Positions 12,101 through 21,461 of a stretch of DNA of 64,000 bases are shown here, one piece after another. Source of the DNA: Cephalotrichum gorgonifer (Eukaryota; Ascomycota; Sordariomycetes; Microascales; Microascaceae); assembly GCA_900312665.1 (NCBI GenBank), contig ONZQ02000016.1:533361-597360 (forward strand), in the 5' to 3' direction. Made by a program: the position numbers and the translations under genes. The notes under the pieces were generated by a model. That model was not told where the DNA came from, ran no database searches, and was given only the letters and a program-made list of their open reading frames with translations. Every line of letters starts with the position of its first letter. Positions within the stretch are counted from its first letter, which is position 1.

Positions 12101-13023
12101 GTATCGGGCTGTCAAGGCAGGCGGTTTGGACCAGGACATGAGCCCTTGAGGAGAAAGATATCCGTAGCCGGACCGTCCCTTCCATCACGATAGCATCTTG
12201 ATTCGAACCCATAACCAGAATATGCACAGCCGTGTGGTCCGCCCGGCGACGCGGCCCCCACCATATTAACTTGGGCGTTGCCACGGCTCAAGGATAGTGG
12301 CAAGAGGTAGAGCACGCGACCTCCAAGCAGAGACCTTCGTTGCGATATCCCGTCCAAACCCGAGCCCCTCCACAATTGACCTCAACCCGGCAGCATGATC
12401 AGGAGCGCCAAGTATTCAAACGAGACTAGACCTCGGCAGCACCCCAGCCACGGGGAGAAACCCACACATGCGGGGAGGAACCCAATTCCATGACACATCA
12501 CGCGACGGGGGGGTCCATTTCAAGGGGAGGAATAATAACAATAAGGAGAAGGTTCACTTACCCATCTTCCTTGCTTGAATTCTGAGCCCTGGAGTAGGAA
12601 TTTGAGTTTGCACCAGGCGGAGGCGGCGACTCGGGAGCATCGTAACGTTGTGTGGCAGGAGGGGGGGATTGAACAGGCTTCGGATCGCCTAGGTCGAAGT
12701 CGACATCATTATCATCATCATCTTGGTCGGCAGGTTGGTAGTCATCTGACTCCCCATTCGCTTGAATCGCTGTTGAGGCATCGTCCTTGGGAGCGGGGAC
12801 CGCGGCAGCCGGGGGCTGTTCCGCGGAATCGGCGGCGGCTGGCTTGGGAGGTTCATCATCGTTGTACCTTGAGAAATGGTCAGTCACAGCGAGGGAAATT
12901 GTACACGTGCTCGAACCAGATGTATAGTGGGAGGTGGGAGCGCGTGAATTGGTATTGGTACGGGCAGGCAGATACGAACAGGTCGGCGAAGAGATCATCT
13001 TCGAAGCCCTCTGCTTCGGTCAT
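9131..13023 (-). CDS. HRP1: HRP1/Nab4-type RNA-binding protein (cleavage factor IB)
   Basis: Shuttling hnRNP that in yeast binds UA-rich elements and directs mRNA 3'-end cleavage and polyadenylation. The model is 555 aa from five exons: 13023-12980, 12867-12562, 10611-10571, 10493-10330 and 10243-9131; phases close. The acidic, Pro/Ala-rich N-terminus starts MTEAEGFEDDLFADLY and ends SSKEDG. RRM1 (about 118-185) has RNP2 KMFIGGL and RNP1 RSRGFGFLTF. The linker IDPKRAIPRDEQ matches the yeast HRP1 linker as I remember it. RRM2 (about 201-275) has KIFVGGV and RPRGFGFVTF. A Met/Gln-rich low-complexity region and an RGG-type tail follow. Intron 2 (10612-12561) is 1950 nt, yet its donor GTAAGT, branch site CTGAC and acceptor CAG are standard and the phase joins KEDG to KMFIGG. 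The intron 1 donor GTTCGT is unusual. An alternative is that the N-terminal exons belong to another transcript, but their sequence suits HRP1. Confidence 0.9.
10661..11176 (-). CDS. Hypothetical ORF nested in the HRP1 intron
   Basis: A 171-residue frame starting MDDFAFAMMSFNPGDYIG lies wholly inside the 1.95-kb HRP1 intron on the same strand. It is acidic in the first half (Asp/Glu about residues 40-75) and Ser/Thr/Arg-rich in the second. No known domain is visible. Third codon positions favour G/C over the first two thirds, like neighbouring genes, and the 150 nt upstream is a C/A/T-rich leader typical of fungal 5' untranslated DNA. The last 15 or so codons look less coding-like, so the true end may be a splice. 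It could be a nested gene, an alternative first exon region or chance. Confidence 0.4.
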   Translation of the reverse strand: MDDFAFAMMSFNPGDYIGQEDVAFWDTEPPYDSMPTGDTYEMSGASGPGEDEHMDAPDEYYPAEDGEWEMEHDVRSASGTSTARRTRSIAAVSTAHEDTLTPTSRHPGYAEEMRSSTIDLGPRPNLHEPHSPTTHTKPYPYIPRSVSRWDLPPKIFVSFYSGLFVNRYHIG

Positions 13024-14870
13024 TGTGACAGGTTCTAAAGCTGAGACTCCTGGGTGAAGACTGGAGAGGGGTGAAGCAGGAGGAGTTCAAATAGCTGTAA
13101 GAAATCTATAATTCGGGGCTCCAGGTGTGGTGTGCGCGCGACACGGAAATGGGTGAGAATTGAAATGGAAGATGGAGAGGGAAGAAAGCCTCGTGGGGAT
13201 GTTGAAGCGTGAGTGGGAAGGTGGATATTAGGTGGAGCTTTTCCACGGTAGCCGGTTGCTCTGGTCTGGGTCACAGTCATAGGAGACAGTGGGTGGACCT
13301 TTCCATGCAGGGTGGTTAGCATTATCTTATCAGCTGGGAGGTGTTGGATATCGGTAGATCATGTGACCAAGGCAGTGCGTGCCTGTAACAACAAGACAGC
13401 ACGACTCCTTATTACTCAAACCTGCACCTGTCTCAACCCAAGGTTCACAAAATCACCACTGGCTAATGTATTATTATATTGTGAATGTTTCCCATTAAAT
13501 ATATCTAATCTAGGAGTGAATCACTCTCAAGGGGCCAGATGTGGACTCTGGGCAGCTGAAGTGGCCTTGGCTGGCTGGTGAATGCCTGTCCAATTCTACC
13601 TCTGGGGGAACATTGCGGACTTCCCTCCCAACAACAGATACGTGAAAACCAAGGTACCTCATTTGTGCATAACTCCCCCAGTAGACATGGCCCTTCAACA
13701 TAGCTTCGCGGTCCGGTCTCGTCCTGGCCTTCATGACCGAAGCGACCCGTACCATCACCTGCCCAGATGATTCCCCACCTCGGTCAGTAAGTTCCTATAT
13801 AGCCCAAGGTTTCGTCCTCCCCGGCGTACGGTGAGGTACGCTAGAGCAGAGTACATGTCACAGAGAATTGCGTACCCGTCCGGAGATCCAAACGTGGAGT
13901 TAAGCCCACGGTTTGTAAGGTCGGTGGGCATCTCGGACGGGCCCCAACGGGCCGGGAGGCGGGGCGGGCCCCACCTCCACCATGATCCCGGCGATACTGC
14001 ATCTCAGCGGGCGGGAGATCCAGCAGCATCTCGGGCTCAATATTTTTACAGGTGAGACTTGCGTCTGCTCGTCTAACAATTAAGACATTACAACAAGGCC
14101 ATTCAAGGCTTTGCGGCGCTGATTTTCATGAGTATTTAGGCTGTCTCCCCAGGCTCGGCTCTACTCTGATCCATAGAGCCATTCCAAAAGCATGAGCACA
14201 ACGTTTCATGAAAGTTTCCAGTCGAGTCAGACGGATACCTGTAGGCGTCCAGAACCTCACACAATGATGTTGTAGGGCTACACGGAGCGAGCTAGGCCTG
14301 ACGATCGTCAACATTGAGATACTGGTTTGCAGGCCAAGGGCTCCAATGATGAGGCGCGGTGTGGGTATAGCTGGTTGACATACATAGCATACATGCAGCC
14401 TCTCTCGGACCATTAGAGGCTCTCGCCAAAGACGCGGGCAAGTCGGCGGTGGGATGGAGAGAGAGAGTAATTTTAAAACTAAATTTCGCTTTGCATTAGG
14501 CTTTGTTGCTTGCTTTGTGTATGTGTTTGGGTGTTCGTGGCGCCTTTGTAACTAATACAGGCAAGGTAAGAATACTTGTCAGAGACCATGAATCGACACG
14601 TCAGCGCCACACTGCATCGCACTCCGCTGTGGCTTGACAGCCCCCCCACTGTCTCCAGCGCTTAGACCACATTACAGGTGTCCCGCCATTGTCGCAGGCG
14701 CCGCTCACAGCCCACCAGCGAGCAGACTCGGGGCATGGACCATGGCATGCGATCGGGTTGAGTGACGATACAACTCCTAGACGCCCGCTAACTATTCACC
14801 CCCACTCTCGACGACCTCAACTCCGCGGTACCATAATGATATCGAGAACGAAACTAGTGTCTATTTGACC
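13024..14870. other. Divergent intergenic region HRP1/GYP1
   Basis: Upstream DNA for two outward-facing genes. No coding region is supportable. The stretch 13825-14040 has strong inverted-repeat structure and is listed separately. The rest shows nothing I recognise. Confidence 0.5.
13825..14040. other. Structured inverted-repeat locus, possible ncRNA
   Basis: CCCGTCC-G-GAGAT (13875-13887) pairs with ATCTCGGACGGG (13930-13941) to give a 12-bp helix with one bulge. Inside it CAAAC/GTTTG and GTGG/CCAC close an eight-base loop AGTTAAGC (13898-13905). GGTACGC (13835-13841) pairs with GCGTACC (13870-13876). A further GAGAT/ATCTC pair recurs near 14016-14033. The AGTTAAGC loop and CCCGTCC resemble parts of 5S rRNA, but the overall fold does not match 5S. 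Strand and transcription are unknown. Confidence 0.3.
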
Positions 14871-17278
14871 ATGTTTTCCAACTCGGGAAACAGCAAGAAG
14901 GCGCCGCAGCAGGTATGTCCTCTTAGCTAGCTGTCAATTCGACGTCGACACTTCCTCTTCTCTTTGCTGACCACAGGCGCTGAAGGAGATGGTCCAGGTT
15001 GGTAAGTTTACTTTCCCACTCCTCTCTGATAGTGGGCGGGCCCAAGAATGAAAATGTCCCAGTCCTTCGCCTTGTCTTTTCTGCCGGACTTCCTCTGACA
15101 TTCTCCAGATCGCTCCGAGTACGACTTCCCCCTCCTTCAACCCCGCCCTTCTCCCCTCCGCTCCCCATGCCCCCTCCCCCCTTGCCTCTCGTCTGCTAAC
15201 TCTGGCCCCAAAAAAGCTCGGCATCGCCCTTCTGGAGGAACCCGAACCACCGTGAGCGAGAACGAGAACGAGAACGAGAACGAGAAACACCCATGAGGCC
15301 CAGCCGAGAACCCAGTCTTGTTGTCGGAGCTTCCTACTCACACGCCGATGCCCTGAGGCTCGATTCCTTGTCCGTCAACCCCCCCCCCCCTTCTTTTCTT
15401 CTCCCCCGGGCCCCGCGAAATACACCCCTCCCCACCAGACCAAAGCTTACATATTCTCTCAGAAGCGTGTCTGGCTCGTCCTCGCGCCCACGAACACCCC
15501 CCTCCTCCTCGTCCACCAAGCTACGCACGGCGAACGCCTCCTCCTCATCCCCGTCTCGGAATGCCTCCGGGCGCGTCTCTCCGCCCTTCAAGCACTACAT
15601 AAACTTCCTCTCCACGACCAACGACGACTGGAAAGCCGACGAGGACGAGATGAATGAGTATGAAGACGACGATGGCGACGACTTCGGCCTGCCGAGCGTC
15701 TCTAACATGAAGAGGCGGAAGAGGAAGACGGCCGCCGGCCAGGCTATGTCGTCGCCTAGTCTAGATGCCCCCGTACCGGGCTTCCACGCGCGGCGATATT
15801 CGGATAGTGCTGATATCGCCATTGAGCGCCCTACACCGTCATATCCCGTGCCCAAGAAGAGCGAAGGCAAGATATTAAGACCCCAATACAAGGAGATATT
15901 ACGAGGTATGGCCCCTCCCCCCTTCCCAGCTCATCTCCTCCTAGGCTGGCCCCATCCTGTGGTTAGAAGACAACCCTTACTGAAGCAATGTCGTGCAGAC
16001 CCCGCGAACGCCCTCCACCTCATAAACTACCCCTCCGTCCCCCCAGGCGCCACCCCCAAGGACGCCGAAACCATCAACTCCCGCATCACCCGCATCAACA
16101 AGTTCAAGAAGCTCCTCCAGGCAACCTCCATACCCCTCCCCGAACTCCGCAAGCTCGCCTGGTCAGGCGTCCCCCACGAGCTGCGCGCCATGACCTGGCA
16201 GCTCCTCCTCAGCTACCTCCCCGCCAATAGCGAGCGCCGCGTCGCGACCCTCGAGCGGAAGCGCAAGGAGTACCTGGACGGCGTGCGGCAGGCCTTCGAG
16301 CGCACAGGAGGAGGCGGCGGCACCGCCAACTCTACGCCCGGGAAGGCGAGGGGGCTCGACGAGGCGCTCTGGCACCAGATCAGCATCGATGTGCCGCGGA
16401 CGAACCCCCACCTGGAGCTCTACGGGTACGAGGCGACCCAGAGGTCCCTCGAGCGGATCCTCTACGTGTGGGCGGTCCGGCACCCGGCCAGCGGGTACGT
16501 GCAGGGCATCAACGACCTCGTCACGCCGTTCTGGCAGGTCTTCCTGAGCGTGTACATCACCGACGCCGACATCGAGTCCGGCATGGACCCGGGCCAGCTG
16601 CCGAAGGGGGTGCTGGACGCCGTCGAGGCCGACACGTTCTGGTGCCTGACGAAACTGCTCGACGGGATACAAGACCACTACATCGTCGCGCAGCCGGGGA
16701 TACAGAGGCAGGTCACGGCGCTGAGGGACCTGACGGCGAGGATCGACGCGGGGCTGGCGAAGCACCTCGAGGCCGAGGGCGTGCAGTTCATCCAGTTCAG
16801 CTTCCGGTGGATGAACTGTCTCCTCATGAGGGAGATTTCCGTGAGGAATACGATACGGATGTGGGATACCTATCTTGTGAGTTTTGTTCCCTCTCCCCTT
16901 CTCCTCCTCCTTTCCGTTAGTCCATTTTCATACCTCATCTCCCCCCCTCCCCCCCCCCTTTTCTCTCCTTCAGGCGGCTCATAGATGTTGCTAACACACG
17001 ACTTCCCCCATAAAAAGGCCGAGGAACAGGGCTTCTCAGAGTTTCACCTCTACGTCTGCGCCGCCTTCCTCGTCAAGTGGTCCGACAAGCTCGTCAAGAT
17101 GGACTTCCAGGAGATCATGATGTTCCTGCAGAGCCTGCCCACCAAGGGCTGGGGCGAGAAGGACATCGAGATGCTGCTCAGCGAGGCCTACATATGGCAG
17201 AGCCTGTTCAAGGGGTCCGCGGCGCACCTGAGGGGCCCCACGAGCGGGAGGTCGCCGCTGGGAAATTTACAGTTATAG
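14871..17278 (+). CDS. GYP1: TBC-domain RabGAP, GYP1 type
   Basis: Stimulates GTP hydrolysis by Ypt1/Rab1-class GTPases at the Golgi. Proposed exons are 14871-14912, 14977-15001, 15109-15118, 15217-15905, 15999-16876 and 17018-17278 (634 aa, phases close). The TBC domain runs from about residue 300 to 600. It has the arginine finger in ISIDVPRTNP (about 381) and the glutamine finger in SGYVQGIND (about 421), so it should be catalytically active. C-terminal MWDTYL joins AEEQGFSEFHLYVCAAFLVKW across the last intron, as in Gyp1 proteins. The N-terminus is disordered, with an Arg-Glu dipeptide run encoded by a GAGAAC microsatellite near 15252-15286. The 10-nt third exon is inferred because it alone brings the frames together and because TGCTAAC at 15194 is a good branch site. 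Exons 4-6 are secure; the first three are tentative. Confidence 0.88.
15252..15286 (+). repeat. GAGAAC hexanucleotide microsatellite in GYP1
   Basis: About five GAGAAC units lie inside GYP1 exon 4, where they encode alternating Arg-Glu in the proposed frame. Unit length is a multiple of three, so copy-number change would not shift the frame. Confidence 0.85.
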
Positions 17279-17799
17279 GGCGGTGCGGGGAAAGGGGGGA
17301 GGACGTACCAGAAAGAGAGAGAGGTTCTACGCATTTGGGCCCGGTGTCGATGCGGAAACGGGGAGAGTCTAATCTCGGGAGTTCATGAAGCGATCGCACT
17401 CGTATGGCTTGGTTTTAGACATGAGAGGAACAAAAAAAGGTCCCTAATACAAGGCATCTGGCCTCTGGAATAGGTCATCTCTCGGCGCCTGTTTTTTTTC
17501 TTTCCCCGTGGCAAGCTCTTCCCGGTCTCATATTCAACTCACCTGCTCTTCCTACTCTTCCCGTCTCGAAGGCGAGCACGAACCTTCTCACATAGACGAT
17601 GAGATTCGTGAAGCATGAGTTGACTGTATCATATATTATACCCCCTGCCTCCTCCCCCCCCAAGTCTTTTCTATCTCCCTCCGTCCAGGCTATAATAGTA
17701 ATATCCTCAAAAGAAAATGTTTGAAAATGCCTCCAAAAATCAGACATATAAAAAGAAACAAGGAGCAGCAACAACACCCACCCCCCAAAACACCTTTCT
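17279..17799. other. Convergent 3' region GYP1/MPP10
   Basis: The two genes point towards each other. The 520 bp is expected to hold both 3' untranslated regions. I see nothing else in it. Confidence 0.6.
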
Positions 17800-20028
17800 T
17801 TACAACTTGTAGCCCCCGCTCGAGACGGCCCTCGCGGACTTCTCCTTGTTCCCCTCTACATCTAGAATCTCTCCCTTCCTGTTTATGACGCGCACGCCAC
17901 CCCTCTTGAGGTCCGCCATAGTGTCCTTCTTGGAGGCCTTCCCGCCGTCCGCCGCCGCCGCGGGCTTCTTGGCGGCGGCCTCGCCGTTGCCCGACTTCCG
18001 TATCCTCTCCTTGGCCCTCCTCCTCCTCCTCGTCTTCTCCTCGCGCGTCATCTCCTGCCTCGCGATCGGCACCCCTCCCCTCGACACCTCGCCCTCCTCC
18101 GCGTTGTCCTTGCCGGCGCGGTAGACCTCCTGCGGCGCGATCATGCTCTCGCCGCCCGCGACGCCCTGCGCCGTCGCGGGCTGCGCGTCCTCCATCGCCA
18201 CCGTCGCCACGTCCGACACGACCGTCAGCGTCGGGCCCGCCGGCCTGGGCTTGTAGTGCCAGCTGCTCAGCGCGTCGAGCTTCGCCACCACGTCGGCCCA
18301 CATGGCCTGCACCTCGGCCTCCTCGCGCTGCAGCTTCGCGTCGGCCTGGCTGACGTACGTGTCCGGGTTGGCGTTCTTCACGTGCTCCTCCTCGTAGATC
18401 TCCGCGAGGCCCTTCTTGGACTTGGTGTCGTCGACCTCGGTGAGGCCGCGGCGTGTGGCCGCGGCATCGTTCTCCGCTCCCGGCCGGCGGCGGAGCACAT
18501 CGTCGAACTCGTCCGCGAGGATGCGGCGCTTGATGAGCTCCTCGATGGACTCCGTCACCTCGGGCGTGATGACGGGCACCGGCTTGCCGACGTGCTCGAA
18601 GTCGAGGTCCTGCTCAAGGAGGGAGTTGGTGGGCCGCTCGCCGGCCGTGGCCTCGCCGGCGAGCGTCCACTGGCGCTTCGCGACGTTGGCCGCCTCGAGC
18701 TTGCGGATCTCCTCGGCGATCTTCGCCTGGCGGCGCTCGTGGGCGGAGCGGCGAGACTTGGGGTTGCCGGCCGAGGCGTCCGAGAGGGCGTCGTCGGAGT
18801 CTTCCATGTCGGAGAGGTCCTCGAACAAATCTCGCTTCACGGCCTCCATGGTGCGGTCGATGTCGACCTCGTCGGGCTCGAAGCGGGCCCTCTTCGACCT
18901 CTTCCGTTCGGTGTCCGACTTCCTCTGCGGCGGTGCGAAGAAGTCCTTATAGAAGACGTCGTTGGCGTTCTCGCCCTCGTCGTCGGCCTCGGGGTCAAGC
19001 TCGTCAAATTCGACATCGCTGTCTCCCTCGGGGGCGTAGAGGTCCATGTTTCCAAAGGTCGGGCCGTCTTCCTCATCGTCTTCTTCCTCCTCATCCACGC
19101 CGATATCGAGCTCGGGGTCGTCGTCCTTCTTCGATTTCTTCCCCTTCGACTGCTGCTTCTTAGAGGACTTGGCGGTGGCGGCGGGAGCGTAGGGATCGGC
19201 GTCCCAGTCGATCTCCTCGTCGTCGCTGGCCATGTCGGTGTTGGGGTCTCCTCTCGCATCTTGCTCCTCAAACATTTGCGTCTGCTTGTTGAAGTCGTCT
19301 ATCGAGAAGAATCCGTCGTTGAGACCGTGAACGTCTTCAACGAAGGGCTCTGCGGCATCGTCCTCCTCGCTTTCTTCCTCCTCCTCGTCGAAACCCTCCA
19401 TGCCATCGCCCTCGTCGTCGTCGTCCTCCCCTTCCTCTTGCAGCCCGTCCAGGTCGACGTCTCCCATCTCAGAATCCAGGGCAGAGATATCATCCTCCTC
19501 GTCTTCCTCGTCTCCGGAATCCTCTTCTTCGGAATCACTAGACGCACTGTCATTTTCGTCCTCCTCCGCATGCCCATTTGCGGTCACGCCATTCAGCTCT
19601 TCCAACTCTTTCAGCGCCTCCTCCGAAGACTTCAGCGTGCTGGCGATGATCCTCTTCGCCTGCTGCCACACCTGTCCCGTCTCGAACCCGTCAACGTGTA
19701 TTTTCCGAATCTTCAGCACCTCCGCATCGTCGACCCGTATCCTCTCCGACCTCTTCCTCTTCCTGTTGGCGTCCCTCACCCGCTGCAGCTGTTCGTCTCC
19801 GACACGGCCGGCAAAGGACTCTAGCGTGTCCTTGACTAGGTTCAGTGAGGCGGAGGGGATCGCGGCGGGCGGCTGGAGGAAGGCGTGGCGGTTGGACCGG
19901 TTGATAGTCTCGAGCAGCGCGAGCGGGTTGGCGCCGCCGAGGACGGGGGCGGGAGGGGACATCCCGGTGGCGTTGGTGAGGGTGTGCGATGTGGATGTGA
20001 TCGAGGACGTGATGCTCCCTTCGGCCAT
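17800..20028 (-). CDS. MPP10: U3 snoRNP subunit MPP10
   Basis: Component of the small-subunit processome that, with Imp3 and Imp4, acts on U3 snoRNA for 18S rRNA maturation in the nucleolus. It is a single exon of 742 aa starting MAEGSITSS. Features in order: a helical N-terminal region (about 45-140), a very long acidic stretch with Asp/Glu runs (about 155-360), the family motif LNDGFFSIDDFNKQT (about 236-250), WDADPYAP, then basic and coiled segments, YEEEHVKNANPDTYVS and LDALSSWHYKPRP near residue 590, and a Lys/Arg-rich C-terminus ending SSGGYKL. The motif order and length match the Mpp10 family. A long antisense frame (18256-19824 +) reflects codon bias and is not a gene. Confidence 0.95.
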   Translation of the reverse strand: MAEGSITSSITSTSHTLTNATGMSPPAPVLGGANPLALLETINRSNRHAFLQPPAAIPSASLNLVKDTLESFAGRVGDEQLQRVRDANRKRKRSERIRVDDAEVLKIRKIHVDGFETGQVWQQAKRIIASTLKSSEEALKELEELNGVTANGHAEEDENDSASSDSEEEDSGDEEDEEDDISALDSEMGDVDLDGLQEEGEDDDDEGDGMEGFDEEEEESEEDDAAEPFVEDVHGLNDGFFSIDDFNKQTQMFEEQDARGDPNTDMASDDEEIDWDADPYAPAATAKSSKKQQSKGKKSKKDDDPELDIGVDEEEEDDEEDGPTFGNMDLYAPEGDSDVEFDELDPEADDEGENANDVFYKDFFAPPQRKSDTERKRSKRARFEPDEVDIDRTMEAVKRDLFEDLSDMEDSDDALSDASAGNPKSRRSAHERRQAKIAEEIRKLEAANVAKRQWTLAGEATAGERPTNSLLEQDLDFEHVGKPVPVITPEVTESIEELIKRRILADEFDDVLRRRPGAENDAAATRRGLTEVDDTKSKKGLAEIYEEEHVKNANPDTYVSQADAKLQREEAEVQAMWADVVAKLDALSSWHYKPRPAGPTLTVVSDVATVAMEDAQPATAQGVAGGESMIAPQEVYRAGKDNAEEGEVSRGGVPIARQEMTREEKTRRRRRAKERIRKSGNGEAAAKKPAAAADGGKASKKDTMADLKRGGVRVINRKGEILDVEGNKEKSARAVSSGGYKL

Positions 20029-21461
20029 TGTTATGGGACGGTGGGCCAGAAATTACAAAAGTAATTGTTTGGGCGTGTTCCAGTGAAGCACCGCCGTCTT
20101 TGCTTTCTAGCTTTCTCGATGAGGATCGTTTGGCAGTGGAAAAAAAAGTTTTTGAGGGGCCTGCCCCACTAAGATACCGATACGTCCAGCTGTCAACGGG
20201 TGGTTGATGCCACGGCCCAGCGTCCAGCTTTCTGCAGCTGGCGGCTGCCCAGCTTGGTGTATCCAGGTGCCAGGCACGAGCTTGTGGAGTAGTCCACCTT
20301 ATCTCTCGCTTCCACATCCTAGCCAGCATAGCGAACGACGGTGGTCGTGGGGGATCACCAAATTGATAAGCCAGGCTCCACGAAGATTATCTACAAGTAG
20401 TAACTAGTCATGGAAGACATAGCAAGGGTGCCATCACCTGAATCACACCCGCGTCCATGCAGCCAGGAACCATGCATTTGAACAGCACTCTACGAGGATA
20501 TCTACTCAATCACACAATTGACACCACCAATTCGCGTTTATCTTCTCTCGAGGTTGAAGCCACAGCCAATGGTGTCCACGGCCTGTCCTGCCGTCGTCAT
20601 CCCTCGCGGAACTTTCGGAAAGCTAAAGACTTTAGGGTCAAAGCACTGGCCAGGCGCTCGCCACTCGATCCCTCGCCGACATGCTTGCATATAACACTCA
20701 CAGGGAACAAACCGGTGCCTGTATATATGGGTACTCTGACGGGACGAGGACTATGTATACTAGCAGGTGACTGCCCCTCCATCAATCCAACCCTAAAGTG
20801 GCGTTGAAAGCTGGCATGTACATGACGGGAAGGGGGGGACCTTAGACCTTGGCGTCGTGACGTGATATCAACTGTAGTGCCCGTCAGTGTCGGCGTCTAA
20901 CACCTGGGCGAGAAGGGGGGACGGGTTGATAGGTGGTTCGATCAAAGGCCAATGAGGTATTATACAACAAGACTAAGGAAACACAGGCTTATTTCACGAC
21001 GGGCCGGGATCTAGCTCCGGGCAGTGCGGAATCGGAGAGCATCGTAAAAAATCGTGCGTCATTACATACTCCTCGTATCGTTTGTATCTGGGTCCCTACT
21101 TCCTTCCTAGGTCTCAGATCTTGTCTCCTCCTCCCCCCAACCCTCTAATCCATTGTTTATCCATCACCTATCCGTACCTTTTTTACCTCCTACATATTAA
21201 AGCGTTGTCCTGGGAGGGACTCTCGATGCTCTAATTGTTAATTTGAGGAATCGCACTCGCCTCAACACGCTTATCCCGCGGTCCTGCTTCCAACGCACTC
21301 GACGAACGACGATCCTTCCTCCCCCGCATCCCGACTTCGCGGTCGCAAAGCCCCCGACGATTCGACGTTCGTTCATCAAACTTACTACCTCTGATATCGA
21401 ATTGAAGACCTCCGATCCGACACGCAAGCGAGGAAACCTTGGAATCATTGCCAGCCGCGCC
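20029..21461. other. Divergent intergenic region MPP10/CRP1
   Basis: Upstream region for two outward-reading genes. No gene found. The 200 bp before 21462 is a C-rich leader of the kind expected for a fungal 5' untranslated region. Confidence 0.5.

Noticed and set aside
12195..12255. tRNA-like word TGGGTTCGAATC on the minus strand
   Set aside because: The T-stem does not close and no cloverleaf forms around it.
13838..13960. 5S rRNA gene
   Set aside because: CCCGTCC and AGTTAAGC words are present, but spacing, helix arrangement and ends do not match 5S; kept only as a structured locus.
18256..19824. 522-codon plus-strand frame opposite MPP10
   Set aside because: Product of codon bias in the acidic MPP10 sequence; the translation is Val/Leu/Arg-rich with no domain.
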